Of a stretch of 64,000 nt of DNA, positions 8,420 to 16,864 are shown in pieces. The stretch spans positions 53,203 through 117,202 of the forward strand of contig NZ_LGUR01000184.1 of NCBI RefSeq assembly GCF_001270495.1. The letters run 5' to 3'. Position numbers and translations under genes: made by a program. The first letter of the stretch is position 1, and every line of letters begins with the position of its first letter. The DNA is from Streptomyces viridochromogenes. Its GTDB lineage: Bacteria > Actinomycetota > Actinomycetes > Streptomycetales > Streptomycetaceae. The notes beneath the pieces were generated by a model, which saw only the letters and a program-made list of their open reading frames with translations, had not been told where the DNA came from and did not search any database.

Positions 8420-9411
8420 GCAACGGAGGACGTGGCCCTGGCGGCGCCGGTTCCGAGCCTGCTGAACTGCGCCCGGTACGCACTCGGCGTCAGCCCCGTA
8501 CGCCGGACCAGATGCCCCCGCAGCGAGTCGGCCGTCCCCAGACCGCTGGCGTGGGCCACCTGGTCCATGGGCAGGGCGGTGGTCTCCAGCAGTTCCTTGG
8601 CGCGCTCGATGCGCTGGTGGAGCAGCCACTGCAACGGGCTCACCCCGCTCTCGGCGTGGAAGCGGCGGGTGAGGGTGCGGACGCTGACGCCGGCGTGGCG
8701 GGCCAGGTCGGTGAGGGTGAGCGGCTTGTCGAGGTTGCGCATGGCCCAGCCGCGGGTGTCGGCGCAGGCGGTGCCGCGCTCGGGTGGCAGCGGGGTCTGG
8801 GTGAACTGGGTCTGGCCGCCCGGCCGTACGGGCGCGACGAGGGCACGCCGGGCGACGTCGTTGGCGACGGCGGCGCCGTAGTCGGTGCGGATGACGTGCA
8901 GGCACAGGTCGATGCCGGCGGCGTAGCCGGAGGAGGTGACGTAGGGCCCGTCCTGGACGTACAGCACGTCCCCGCAGAGCTGGACGTGCGGGTAGCGGCG
9001 GCGCAGTTCGTCGGCGTGCGCCCAGTACGTCGTGGCCCTGCGCCCGTGCAGCAGGCCCGCCTCGGCGAGCTGGAAGGCACCGGTGCACAGCGAGGCGATC
9101 CGCTTGCCGGCGTCGGCCGCCTCCCGCACGGCGGTCACGATCCTGGACTCCGGCTCGAAGGGTTCCCCGGTCCCGGCGACGAGCACCGTGTCCGCCTCGC
9201 GCACGGCGTCGAGTCCATGGCGTACGTACAGGTCGAGCCCGCCGCTGGTGGGCACCGGTCCCGGCTCGGCCGCGCAGATGACCACCTCGTAGCCGGGCCG
9301 CCCGTCGACGTCGACCTTGCCGAACAGCATCTCCGGGACGGCGATGTTGAACATCGAGACGGGCGAGGGCGCGACGACGACGATGCGGTGGGGGGCGCGG
9401 GAGCGGGGCAT
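8416..9411 (-). CDS. GlxA-type AraC-family transcriptional regulator
   Basis: The 331-residue protein joins an N-terminal DJ-1/PfpI-like domain (IVVVAPSPVSMFNIAVPE, and IASLCTGAFQLAEAGLL around the nucleophile-elbow cysteine) to a C-terminal AraC-type DNA-binding domain (LTDLARHAGVSVRTLTRRF, then HASGLGTADSLRGHLVRRTG). This layout defines the GlxA group of regulators. ATG at 9411 is chosen because CGGAGG lies 9 bp upstream. It is divergent from the DHA2 exporter gene 62 bp away and overlaps the GNAT gene, so it may control both. The inducer is unknown. Confidence 0.88.
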   Translation of the reverse strand: MPRSRAPHRIVVVAPSPVSMFNIAVPEMLFGKVDVDGRPGYEVVICAAEPGPVPTSGGLDLYVRHGLDAVREADTVLVAGTGEPFEPESRIVTAVREAADAGKRIASLCTGAFQLAEAGLLHGRRATTYWAHADELRRRYPHVQLCGDVLYVQDGPYVTSSGYAAGIDLCLHVIRTDYGAAVANDVARRALVAPVRPGGQTQFTQTPLPPERGTACADTRGWAMRNLDKPLTLTDLARHAGVSVRTLTRRFHAESGVSPLQWLLHQRIERAKELLETTALPMDQVAHASGLGTADSLRGHLVRRTGLTPSAYRAQFSRLGTGAARATSSVA

Positions 9412-9473
9412 GGCCAGAACCTCCGGGTGCATGGCATTCCGGCCACTACTGTACGGCGGCCCGAAACCCCAGC

Positions 9474-10871
9474 ATGGAAGGCATGTCAACGAACCGGATC
9501 CCCAAGGGCGACGAACTGGCCTTGCCGAAGAGCGGGTTGGAGCCCAAGAGGCCCTCCCCCGTCCTCACCCTCACCGCCGGCCTCCTCGGCTTCGCGCTGG
9601 TCTGCCTCGACGCGTCCATCGTGAACGTGGCCCTGCCCGCGATCGGTTCCTCCCTCGGGGGCGGCATGTCGGGTCTGCAGTGGGTGGTGGACGCCTACAC
9701 CCTGGCCTTCGCCGCGTTGATGCTGTCCACCGGGGCGTTCTCGGACCGGGCGGGGGCGAGCCGGGCGTACGCGCTCGGTACCGCCGTCTTCACGCTCGCC
9801 TCGGCGGCGTGCGGTCTGGCGCCGAACCTGCCGGCCCTGATCGGCGCGCGGGTGGCGCAGGGCGTGGCGGCGGCCGTCGTACTGCCGGCCTCGCTGGCAC
9901 TGGTGCGGCAGGCCTACGCGGATCCGGCGCGGCGGGCCCGCGCGGTGGCCGTGTGGGCGGCGGGCGGTTCGGTGGCGGTGGCGCTGGGTCCGGTGGCGGG
10001 CGGTGTGCTGACCACAGCCTGGGACTGGCGCGGGATCTTCTTCGTCAACCTTCCGGTGGGCGCGCTGATCCTGGCGCTGTTGGTCCGGGCCCCGCGCTCG
10101 CAGCCCCGCCCGGCACCGCTGGACCTGCCGGGGCAGGTGACGGCCGTGGTGGCGCTCACCGGGCTGACGTTCGCGGTGATCGAGGGCGGCACGGCGGGCT
10201 GGGCGGCGCTGGCGGTGGCCGTGGTGGCCGCTGTCGCGTTCTTCAGGGTCGAGGCGCGCCAACCGCACCCGGTCGTCCCCCTGGGCCTCTTCCGCAACCG
10301 GACCGTGGCGGTGACGGTGGCGGCGGGAGCGGCCGTGAGCGTGGCCTTCTACAGCATGGTGTTCGTCTTCTCGCTGTTCTTCCAGCAGATGCAGGGCCGC
10401 TCCGCGCTCCAGGCCGGGCTGATGTTCCTGCCGATGACGGGCCTGATCGGGGTGACGAACGTGATCGCGGGCAAGCTGGCAGGACGATACGGCGCCCGGC
10501 TGCCCATGCTGGTGGGGCAGGGCCTGGCCGTCGTGGGACTGCTCGTGATGCTGTACGTCGACGCCGGCACGCCCCCGGCTCTGGTCGCCCTGCTCCTCGT
10601 CCCCATGGCCCTGGGCTGCGCGCTGACGGTGCCGCCGCTGACCGCGGCGATGATGGACGCCGTACCCGCCGAACGGGCGGGCCTGGCGGCCGGTGTGCTC
10701 AACGCGGCGCGGCAGATGGCCGGGGCGCTGGGCATCGCCGTCTTCGGGACGCTGATCTCCGGCGGTTTCGTGACGGGGATGCGCCTGAGCCTGGTGATCA
10801 GCGCGGCCCTGCTCGCGGTGACCTGCCTGCTCAGCTTCCGTCTCGCAGGTCCTTCGGCCAGTCGGGCCTGA
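9474..10871 (+). CDS. MFS multidrug exporter, DHA2 (14-TM) family
   Basis: The 465-residue membrane protein has about 14 hydrophobic segments. The first segment ends in LVCLDASIVNVALPAIG, the DHA2 signature, and GARVAQGVAAAVVLPASLALV carries the antiporter-type motif C region. Such proteins export drugs or metabolites with proton antiport. The substrate is unknown. The divergent GlxA-type regulator gene suggests local control. The start is ATG at 9474 or 9483. The 3' end overlaps the oppositely oriented DUF1349 gene by 41 bp. Confidence 0.88.
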   Translation: MEGMSTNRIPKGDELALPKSGLEPKRPSPVLTLTAGLLGFALVCLDASIVNVALPAIGSSLGGGMSGLQWVVDAYTLAFAALMLSTGAFSDRAGASRAYALGTAVFTLASAACGLAPNLPALIGARVAQGVAAAVVLPASLALVRQAYADPARRARAVAVWAAGGSVAVALGPVAGGVLTTAWDWRGIFFVNLPVGALILALLVRAPRSQPRPAPLDLPGQVTAVVALTGLTFAVIEGGTAGWAALAVAVVAAVAFFRVEARQPHPVVPLGLFRNRTVAVTVAAGAAVSVAFYSMVFVFSLFFQQMQGRSALQAGLMFLPMTGLIGVTNVIAGKLAGRYGARLPMLVGQGLAVVGLLVMLYVDAGTPPALVALLLVPMALGCALTVPPLTAAMMDAVPAERAGLAAGVLNAARQMAGALGIAVFGTLISGGFVTGMRLSLVISAALLAVTCLLSFRLAGPSASRA

Positions 10872-11439
10872 ACTCGAGGTGGTCGTACGTCACGACACAC
10901 CCCTCCCCCATCGGCGACTGTGTCATGAAGCCGACGAGGGCGGCGTCGGTCTCCTTCTCCTCCCCCAGCGTGAAGAGCCGGACGAAGGTCCAGCGCTCGC
11001 CGTCACGGGAGGCGTGGAAGGCGAAGGCCCGCCCGGTCCGGCTCACCCGCAGCCAGACCGAACTCCCCTCCACGGTGAAGGAGTTGGCGTCGTCGGAGTG
11101 TCCCCGGGTGACCACCGTGCAGACGGTGGGCACGTCCGGGGAGTACTCCAGGCAGAGCTTGGCCCAGGCCCGCTCCCCGACATGCACGTAGAGCACCCCG
11201 GCGTCGAACGCGGCGGCGAACCCGACGGTGACCCGCGCGATCAGCTGGAAGTCACCCTCGGGCGCACCGAGCAGACGCGGCGCGTCGGAGGCCGGGTCGA
11301 GCCCCTCCCCGGTGGGCGGCACGAACCGGTCCTGCCGGGGACCGGCCCATCCGGAGAGGATGCCGTCCTCGTAGGCCCAGTGACCGTCGGGTCCGTAGGT
11401 ACGGAGGGGGAAAGGCAGTTCGGGAAGTTCCACGTCCAT
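10831..11439 (-). CDS. DUF1349 domain protein
   Basis: The 202-residue protein is a single DUF1349 domain, a concanavalin-like beta-sandwich related to the C-terminal domain of some GH43 enzymes. Conserved stretches seen are FQLIARVTVGFAAAFDAGVL, WAKLCLEYSPD and ERWTFVRLF. It has no signal peptide. The family has no firmly known reaction, and carbohydrate binding is a guess from the fold. Its 3' end overlaps the exporter gene by 41 bp tail to tail. The upstream side is a dispersed repeat. Confidence 0.82.
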   Translation of the reverse strand: MDVELPELPFPLRTYGPDGHWAYEDGILSGWAGPRQDRFVPPTGEGLDPASDAPRLLGAPEGDFQLIARVTVGFAAAFDAGVLYVHVGERAWAKLCLEYSPDVPTVCTVVTRGHSDDANSFTVEGSSVWLRVSRTGRAFAFHASRDGERWTFVRLFTLGEEKETDAALVGFMTQSPMGEGCVVTYDHLEFRPDWPKDLRDGS

Positions 11440-11456
11440 CGCCTCAGTGTCTCAGG

Positions 11457-11545
11457 TGCAGTGTGCCCACCAGGGGCGCGGGGAACTGCGCGACCAGCCA
11501 CCGACGACCGGTAGCCCGCAGAACACCCGCACCCCTACGGCGAAT
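11457..11545 (-). repeat. Dispersed intergenic repeat, minus-strand copy
   Basis: Read on the minus strand, this gap has a GGTGCGGGTG segment, then GGTCGCGCAGTTCCCCGCGC followed by CCCT. This matches the copy at 5711-5770 and the copies at 5810-5890 and 44566-44632. It fills the space between the DUF1349 gene and the aldehyde dehydrogenase gene. Confidence 0.65.
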
Positions 11546-11555
11546 CCCGCAATCT

Positions 11556-13085
11556 CTACCGCTCGAGACGCCCGTTGAACCGCCGCGGCAGCCCCAGCGG
11601 GTTGTCATCCCGCAGCTCCGGCGGCAGCAGCGCCTCAGGCGCCCCCTGGTACGCGACCGGCCGCATCCACCGCTCAATGGCCGTACCGCCCACCGACGTG
11701 GACGTCGACGTCGTCGCCGGGTAAGGCCCACCGTGGTGCTGGGCCGGCGCCACGGCAACCCCCGTCGGCCACCCGTTCACCAGCACCCGCCCGGCGAGCG
11801 GCGTCAGCTCCGCGAGGATCTCCGCGCCACGCCCCTCACCCGCGGCCTCCTCGGCCGACAGATGAACCGTCGCCGTGAGGTTGCCCGGCAGCCGGGACAG
11901 CACGGCCTGCGCCTGCGCGTCGTCGTCGTAGCGGACCACGACGGTCACCGGGCCGAAGCACTCCTCCAGGAGCAGGTCGTAGGACCCCTCGCTGGTCAGC
12001 TTGTCGGCGGCGACCGTCAGGAAGCCGGGGCTCACGGTGTGCTCACCGCCGGCGCCCGGCGTCACCGGGGTCTCCACGTCGGGGAGCTCGGCGCGCTCGG
12101 CGACCCCGGCGATGAAGTTGTCCCGCATACGGTGGTCGAGCAGGACACCGGCGTCGGTGTCGCTGACGGCGTCCGTGAGTGACTTGACCAGGCCGTCACC
12201 GGCGGCGCCGGACGGCACCAGCACCAGGCCCGGCTTCACACAGAACTGCCCGACGCCCAGCGTCATCGAGCCGGCCAGCCCGGTACCGATGGCCTCGGCG
12301 CGCTCGGCGGCGGCGGCCTCGGTGATCACCACGGGGTTCAGGGAGCCCAGCTCGCCGTGGAACGGGATCGGCACCGGCCGTGCGGCCGCCGCGTCGAAGA
12401 GGGCGCGGCCGCCCCGGATCGAACCGGTGAAGCCGGCCGCGGTGACCAGCGGGTGCTTGATCAGCTCGATGCCCGCCTCGAAACCGTGGACGAGCCCGAT
12501 GACACCCTCGGGGATGCCGTGCTCGGCGGCGGCCCGCCGCAGGACGGCCGCGACCAGCTCGGACAGGCCCGGGTGGTCGGGGTGGGCCTTGACGACGACC
12601 GGGCAGCCCGCGCCGAGCGCGCTCGCGGTGTCGCCGCCGGCGACGGAGAAGGCGAAGGGGAAGTTGGACGCCGAGTAGACGGCGACGACGCCGAGGGACA
12701 CCTTGTAGCGGCGCAGATCCGGGATCGGCGGGGTCGCGGTGTCGTCGGGGTGGTTGATCACGACGTCGAGGAAGGCGCCCTCGTCGACGATGTCCGCGAA
12801 GGACCGCAGCTGGAAGCAGGTGCGGGCGAGTTCGCCGGTGAGGCGGACCGGGCCGAGCGCGGTCTCGGCGTCGGCGGCCTCGACGAGATGGTCCTTGGCC
12901 GCCTGGAGCTTGTCGGCGGCGGTGCGCAGGAAGGCCGCGCGGACCGTGCGGTCGGCGAGGGCGCCGCGCGCGTCGTGCGCGGCGCGGACGGCGGCGTCCA
13001 CCTCGTGGGCTGTGGCCTCCACCGCAACCTGTTCACGCTGCTTCCCGGTTCGGGGGTCGACACTCCAGACTGGTGCTGCTGCCAC
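11556..13085 (-). CDS. Aldehyde dehydrogenase of the alpha-ketoglutaric semialdehyde type
   Basis: The 509-residue protein is an NAD(P)-dependent aldehyde dehydrogenase. The general base is Glu245 in FHGELGSLNP and the catalytic Cys282 is in GVGQFCVKPGL. That form of the Cys motif and the SASNFPFAFSVAGGD segment are typical of alpha-ketoglutaric semialdehyde (2,5-dioxovalerate) dehydrogenases, which make 2-oxoglutarate at the end of the oxidative hexuronate and pentose routes. The start is GTG at 13085, eight bases after GGAGG. An upstream in-frame ATG at 13127 lacks a site. It is divergent from an IclR gene with an operator-like palindrome between them, and could finish the galacturonate route encoded at 52.7-54.6 kb. 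Confidence 0.85.
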   Translation of the reverse strand: MAAAPVWSVDPRTGKQREQVAVEATAHEVDAAVRAAHDARGALADRTVRAAFLRTAADKLQAAKDHLVEAADAETALGPVRLTGELARTCFQLRSFADIVDEGAFLDVVINHPDDTATPPIPDLRRYKVSLGVVAVYSASNFPFAFSVAGGDTASALGAGCPVVVKAHPDHPGLSELVAAVLRRAAAEHGIPEGVIGLVHGFEAGIELIKHPLVTAAGFTGSIRGGRALFDAAAARPVPIPFHGELGSLNPVVITEAAAAERAEAIGTGLAGSMTLGVGQFCVKPGLVLVPSGAAGDGLVKSLTDAVSDTDAGVLLDHRMRDNFIAGVAERAELPDVETPVTPGAGGEHTVSPGFLTVAADKLTSEGSYDLLLEECFGPVTVVVRYDDDAQAQAVLSRLPGNLTATVHLSAEEAAGEGRGAEILAELTPLAGRVLVNGWPTGVAVAPAQHHGGPYPATTSTSTSVGGTAIERWMRPVAYQGAPEALLPPELRDDNPLGLPRRFNGRLER

Positions 13086-13136
13086 CGCGGGTCCCTCCAC
13101 ACATGTAATGCCGCAGTACGGGGTCATCCACCAGGT

Positions 13137-13154
13137 CGTTCGATATACTGAACG
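13137..13154. promoter_or_regulatory. IclR-type operator palindrome
   Basis: CGTTCGATATACTGAACG has perfect CGTTC/GAACG arms 8 bp apart and a TA-rich centre, the form typical of IclR-family operators. It lies between the divergent aldehyde dehydrogenase gene and the IclR gene and could control both. Confidence 0.65.
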
Positions 13155-13217
13155 CTGTCTCTGATGATGAATATGCTGTCGGAGACTATTTCCCGTCGAA
13201 CGAAGGGGTCAAGGGCG

Positions 13218-13991
13218 ATGTCGGCTGGCGAGACGGGCGGCGGGGCGCAGGTCAAGTCCGCGGTACGGACGGTTGAACTGCTGGAATACTTCGCCGGACG
13301 TCCCGGCATGCACTCCCTCGCGTCGGTCCAGGAGGCCGTCGGATACCCCAAGTCCAGCCTCTACATGTTGCTGCGCACGCTCGTCGAGCTGGGCTGGGTG
13401 GAGACGGACGCGACGGGCACGCGCTACGGCATCGGCGTCCGGGCGCTGCTGGTCGGCACGTCGTACATCGACGGCGACGAGGTGGTCGCGGCGGCCCGTC
13501 CCACGCTGGACCGGCTGTCGGACGACACGACCGAGACCATCCACCTGGCGCGGCTCGACGGCACGAACGTCGTCTACCTGGCCACCCGCCAGTCCCAGCA
13601 CTACCTGCGCCCCTTCACCCGGGTCGGCCGCCGCCTCCCGGCGCACTCGACCTCCCTCGGCAAGGCGCTGCTGAGCACCTACTCGGACGAACAGGTCCGC
13701 AAGCTGCTCCCGGAGACGCTCCCGGCGCTGACCGAGAACACGCTCACGGACCGCGAGAAGCTCATCGAGGAACTGCACCAGATCCGGGAGCAGGGCTTCG
13801 CCGTGGACCGCGAGGAGAACACGCTGGGGCTGCGCTGCTTCGGTGTCGCGATCCCGTACCGCACCCCGGCCCGCGACGCGATCAGCTGCTCGGTGCCGGT
13901 GGCCCGGCTGACGCCCGCGCACGAGCAGATGGTGAAGGACGCGCTGTTCGACGCGCGCGACCGGCTGACGCTTGCCACGCGACGGCTCTGA
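13218..13991 (+). CDS. IclR-family transcriptional regulator
   Basis: The 257-residue protein has the IclR layout: an N-terminal winged helix (VRTVELLEYFAGRPG, then GYPKSSLYMLLRTLVELGWV) and a C-terminal effector domain (DTTETIHLARLDGTNVVYLA, RRLPAHSTSLGKALLS, and the closing FGVAIPYRTPARDAISCSVP). The effector is unknown, but IclR proteins commonly sense carboxylic or sugar acids, which would fit control of the adjacent semialdehyde dehydrogenase. ATG at 13218 is chosen because similarity begins just after it. GAAGGGG and AAGGG sequences precede it. An earlier ATG at 13164 would add 18 residues that overlap the promoter. Confidence 0.88.
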   Translation: MSAGETGGGAQVKSAVRTVELLEYFAGRPGMHSLASVQEAVGYPKSSLYMLLRTLVELGWVETDATGTRYGIGVRALLVGTSYIDGDEVVAAARPTLDRLSDDTTETIHLARLDGTNVVYLATRQSQHYLRPFTRVGRRLPAHSTSLGKALLSTYSDEQVRKLLPETLPALTENTLTDREKLIEELHQIREQGFAVDREENTLGLRCFGVAIPYRTPARDAISCSVPVARLTPAHEQMVKDALFDARDRLTLATRRL

Positions 13992-13992
13992 C

Positions 13993-14049
13993 TCCCTCGT
14001 AGGCACCGGCTTCCCTCGTAGGCACCGGCTTCCCTCGTAGGCTCTGTCT
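13993..14049 (+). repeat. 19-bp tandem repeat carrying -10-like hexamers
   Basis: TCCCTCGTAGGCACCGGCT occurs at 13993-14011 and 14012-14030, and a third, diverged unit runs 14031-14049, ending two bases before the ATG of the next gene. Each unit holds a TAGGCN hexamer. In the last unit TAGGCT is eight bases before the ATG, placed like the -10 box of a leaderless transcript. Confidence 0.7.
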
Positions 14050-14051
14050 CC

Positions 14052-14522
14052 ATGGATGTGGAACTCCGCGAGGTGCACGACAGCGACCTGCCGGTCTTCT
14101 ACCGGCAGTTGAACGACCCGGAAGCCCTGCGCATGGCGGCCTTCACCCCCAAGGACCCGGCCGACCGGGACGCCTTCGACGCGCACTGGAAACGGATCCG
14201 CTCCTCGCCGGACGTCCTGCGCACGATCCTGGCCGACGGTGATGTGGTGGGCAGCGCGGCCGTCTACGGGGAGCCGGGCGAGCGGGAGGTGACCTACTGG
14301 GTCGACCGCGCGTACTGGGGGCGCGGCGTCGCCACGGCGGCCCTGCGCGGGCTGCTCGCCGAGGTCCCCGAACGCCCGCTGTACGCACGTGCGGCGGCGG
14401 ACAACGAGGGCTCGCTGCGGGTGCTGCGCAAGTGCGGGTTCCGGGTGACCGCGCAGGCCAGGGGCTTCGCGCACGCACGGGGTGAGGAGATCGACGAGGT
14501 CGTCCTCCACCTGGAGGGCTAA
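14052..14522 (+). CDS. GNAT-family N-acetyltransferase (RimJ/RimL-like)
   Basis: The 156-residue protein is a single GNAT domain of the RimJ/RimL-like kind: VTYWVDRAYWGRGVATAALR is the acetyl-CoA motif, ARAAADNEGSLRVLRKCGF the following conserved block. The acceptor is unknown. No ribosome site is seen before the ATG. A TAGGCT hexamer eight bases upstream suggests a leaderless transcript, and the upstream DNA is a 19-bp tandem repeat. Confidence 0.82.
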   Translation: MDVELREVHDSDLPVFYRQLNDPEALRMAAFTPKDPADRDAFDAHWKRIRSSPDVLRTILADGDVVGSAAVYGEPGEREVTYWVDRAYWGRGVATAALRGLLAEVPERPLYARAAADNEGSLRVLRKCGFRVTAQARGFAHARGEEIDEVVLHLEG

Positions 14523-14602
14523 GGGCCTCTCCCCCGTCGGGCGGAGACGGATCATCGCCGTGCAGGAGGTGCCGACCGGCGACCTCACGGGAGCGTGGCC
14601 GT

Positions 14603-15604
14603 ATGTCGCAGACACTCGTTCCCGCCCCGGAGACCGACCACGCCGTCGGGCTCGGCAGGGCCCGTCGCGCCCTGCGGGCCGTCGCCATCGGCTCCTGCGT
14701 GCCGTATCTCTCGCTCAAGGTCGCCTGGATCGCGGGGAGCCGGATCGGCATCCCGGACGGCAGCTCCCTGCTGGAGCACCGGGTGAGCATGGCCGTCGCC
14801 AACAGCGTCACCGTGCTCATGGACGCGGCCGTCATCGTGCTCGCGCTGGTGCTGACCCGGCCGTGGGGGCTGCGGGTCCCCGCGTGGCTGCTCGCCCTGC
14901 CCGCCTGGGCGGCCACCGGTCTGCTCGCGCCGATCATGGCCGGGTTCCCGCTCCAGGTCCTCGTCGACGCGCTCGGCGGGCCCCCGAACACCACCGCGGC
15001 CGGTGGTGAACCGTTCCTCGACGCCTGGGTCTTCGGGGTCGTCTACACCGGGTTCATCGTGCAGGGACTCACGCTCGGCGCCCTGCTCGTGCTGTACGCC
15101 CGCGACCGCTGGGGCCGGCTGTGGGAGGGGCGGGTCTGGGAGCTTCCGGTCGGCCTCATCGGAGCGGCCCAGCGTGCCGTCGCCGTAGCGGCGGCCGGGT
15201 GCGCGCTGCCGCCGCTGGCCGTCCACCTGCTGTGGGCGTGCGGCGGCACCGCCGGGCTGGACGAGACCCACCTCGCCGACCGGACCAGCGGTTTCTACGT
15301 CATGGAGGCCCTGTCCGCCGTGTTCCTCGCCATGGCCGTCACCGGCGGCCTCCTCCTCGCCTTCCGGCGCGGCCGGGCGCTGCCCGTCGCGCTGCCCCTC
15401 GCCCTCCTCTGGGTCGGCTCGGCGGCCGCGGTCTGCTGGGCGTGCTGGCTTTCGCTGGCCCCGCTCACGGACATCGCCGACGGCCCGACACCGGCGCTGA
15501 GCCTCACCTACGCTGGCCAGATGATCGTCGGCATCCTCGTCGCCTGCCTCGGCGTCCACTTCCTCGCGGAGCGCTCCGCAAGCCGGAAACGTCGTACGGC
15601 GTGA
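14603..15604 (+). CDS. Multi-pass membrane protein, function unknown, in a two-component operon
   Basis: The 333-residue protein has about eight hydrophobic segments, for example VTVLMDAAVIVLALVLTRPW and GALLVLYARDRW, and no domain that I recognise. Its stop overlaps the GTG start of the histidine kinase gene (GTGA), so the two proteins should be made together. By position it may be a sensor partner of the kinase, or the target of the system. The start ATG at 14603 follows GGGAG at about 9 bp. Confidence 0.7.
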   Translation: MSQTLVPAPETDHAVGLGRARRALRAVAIGSCVPYLSLKVAWIAGSRIGIPDGSSLLEHRVSMAVANSVTVLMDAAVIVLALVLTRPWGLRVPAWLLALPAWAATGLLAPIMAGFPLQVLVDALGGPPNTTAAGGEPFLDAWVFGVVYTGFIVQGLTLGALLVLYARDRWGRLWEGRVWELPVGLIGAAQRAVAVAAAGCALPPLAVHLLWACGGTAGLDETHLADRTSGFYVMEALSAVFLAMAVTGGLLLAFRRGRALPVALPLALLWVGSAAAVCWACWLSLAPLTDIADGPTPALSLTYAGQMIVGILVACLGVHFLAERSASRKRRTA

Positions 15605-16854
15605 GCCGGTTCGGCCGGTTCCTGTTCGGGCGGCGGGCGCGCCGGCGCTGGGTCCACCTGATCCTCGGCGGCGCGCTCGCCATGCCGTACGTCTTCGTCG
15701 GCCAACTCGTCGTCGGTCCCGCCACCGACTCCCGGTACGTCTTCAACGACCTGCCCCTGCAACTGCTCTCCTTCACCGTCGGGTTGCCCCTCGCCACCCT
15801 CACCGCCGTCCTGTTCCCGCTGACACGGTCCCTGGAGGCGGGTGCCGTGCGGTCGCTGTGCGGTGTCGACGCGAGTCTGCTCGCCTACGGCCCGGCCCGG
15901 ACGCGGGCGGCCAAGGGGCGCACGGCGGCCTGGTTCACGCTGCACCTCGGGGTCGGCGGGATCATCTCGGGGATGTCGCTGGCGGTGCCGCCGTTCGCCG
16001 GCTTCCTCATCGCGCTGCCGCTGATCGTCTGGCTGGGCGGCGCCGGGACCGTCGAGCTGCCCGCCTCCCTCGACCAGCCCTGGGTGCCGGCGCTCGCGCC
16101 GGTCGCGGGCGTGGCGGCGCTGCTCGCGCTCGCCGGCTGCGCGGCCGTCTCCGGGCTGCTGCTGGCCCGCTGGGCGCCCGCGCTGCTCGGCCCGACGCCC
16201 GAGGACCGGCTCGCGGCGGCGGAGGCGCGTGCCGCCGACCTCGCGGTCCGCAACCGGCTCGCGCGCGAGCTGCACGACTCCGTCGGCCACGCTCTGAGCG
16301 CGGTCACCCTCCAGGCGAGCGCGGCCCGTCGGGTCCTGGACACCGACCCGGAGTTCGTCCGTGAGGCCCTGGCCGCGATCGAGGACACGACCCGGCGTAC
16401 GGTCGGTGAACTCGACGCCGTCCTGGGCGTGTTGAGGGTCGACGACGCTCCCGGTACGGCGCCCGCGCCCACCCTCGCCGCCGACCTCGGCGGCCTGCTT
16501 CGCCGCACCCGCGCGGCCGGGCTGCGGGTGACCGCCCGGGTCGACACCGACCCCGAGGCCCTGCCGCCCGTCCTCTCCCGCGAGGCCTACCGCATCGTGC
16601 AGGAGGGGCTGAGCAACGCCCTCAAGCACGCCGGTGACCGGACGAGCGTGGCGCTGCGGATCGAGGCCGTCGACGAGCACCTGGAGATCACCGTCGAGAA
16701 CCCCCTCTCCCACGCCTCCCCCTGCCGCCCGGGCGGTGGCCACGGCCTGCGCGGCATCGCCGACCGGGCGCGGCTGCTGGGCGGGACCACGCAGGCCGGT
16801 GCCGCCGGGGGGACCTGGCGGCTGGCCGTACGACTGCCCATGAACTGCCCCTGA
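15601..16854 (+). CDS. Sensor histidine kinase, NarL/DesK type
   Basis: The 417-residue protein has an N-terminal membrane part with about four hydrophobic segments (residues 20-190), then a HisKA_3 dimerisation domain with the phosphorylated His225 in ARELHDSVGHALSAV, and an HATPase_c domain with the N-box YRIVQEGLSNALKHAG and a G-box GGGHGLRGIADRARLLGG. It starts at GTG 15601, overlapping the stop of the membrane protein gene, and the cognate response regulator follows 10 bp after its stop. The signal is unknown. Confidence 0.9.
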   Translation: MSRFGRFLFGRRARRRWVHLILGGALAMPYVFVGQLVVGPATDSRYVFNDLPLQLLSFTVGLPLATLTAVLFPLTRSLEAGAVRSLCGVDASLLAYGPARTRAAKGRTAAWFTLHLGVGGIISGMSLAVPPFAGFLIALPLIVWLGGAGTVELPASLDQPWVPALAPVAGVAALLALAGCAAVSGLLLARWAPALLGPTPEDRLAAAEARAADLAVRNRLARELHDSVGHALSAVTLQASAARRVLDTDPEFVREALAAIEDTTRRTVGELDAVLGVLRVDDAPGTAPAPTLAADLGGLLRRTRAAGLRVTARVDTDPEALPPVLSREAYRIVQEGLSNALKHAGDRTSVALRIEAVDEHLEITVENPLSHASPCRPGGGHGLRGIADRARLLGGTTQAGAAGGTWRLAVRLPMNCP

Positions 16855-16864
16855 AGGGACCCCT

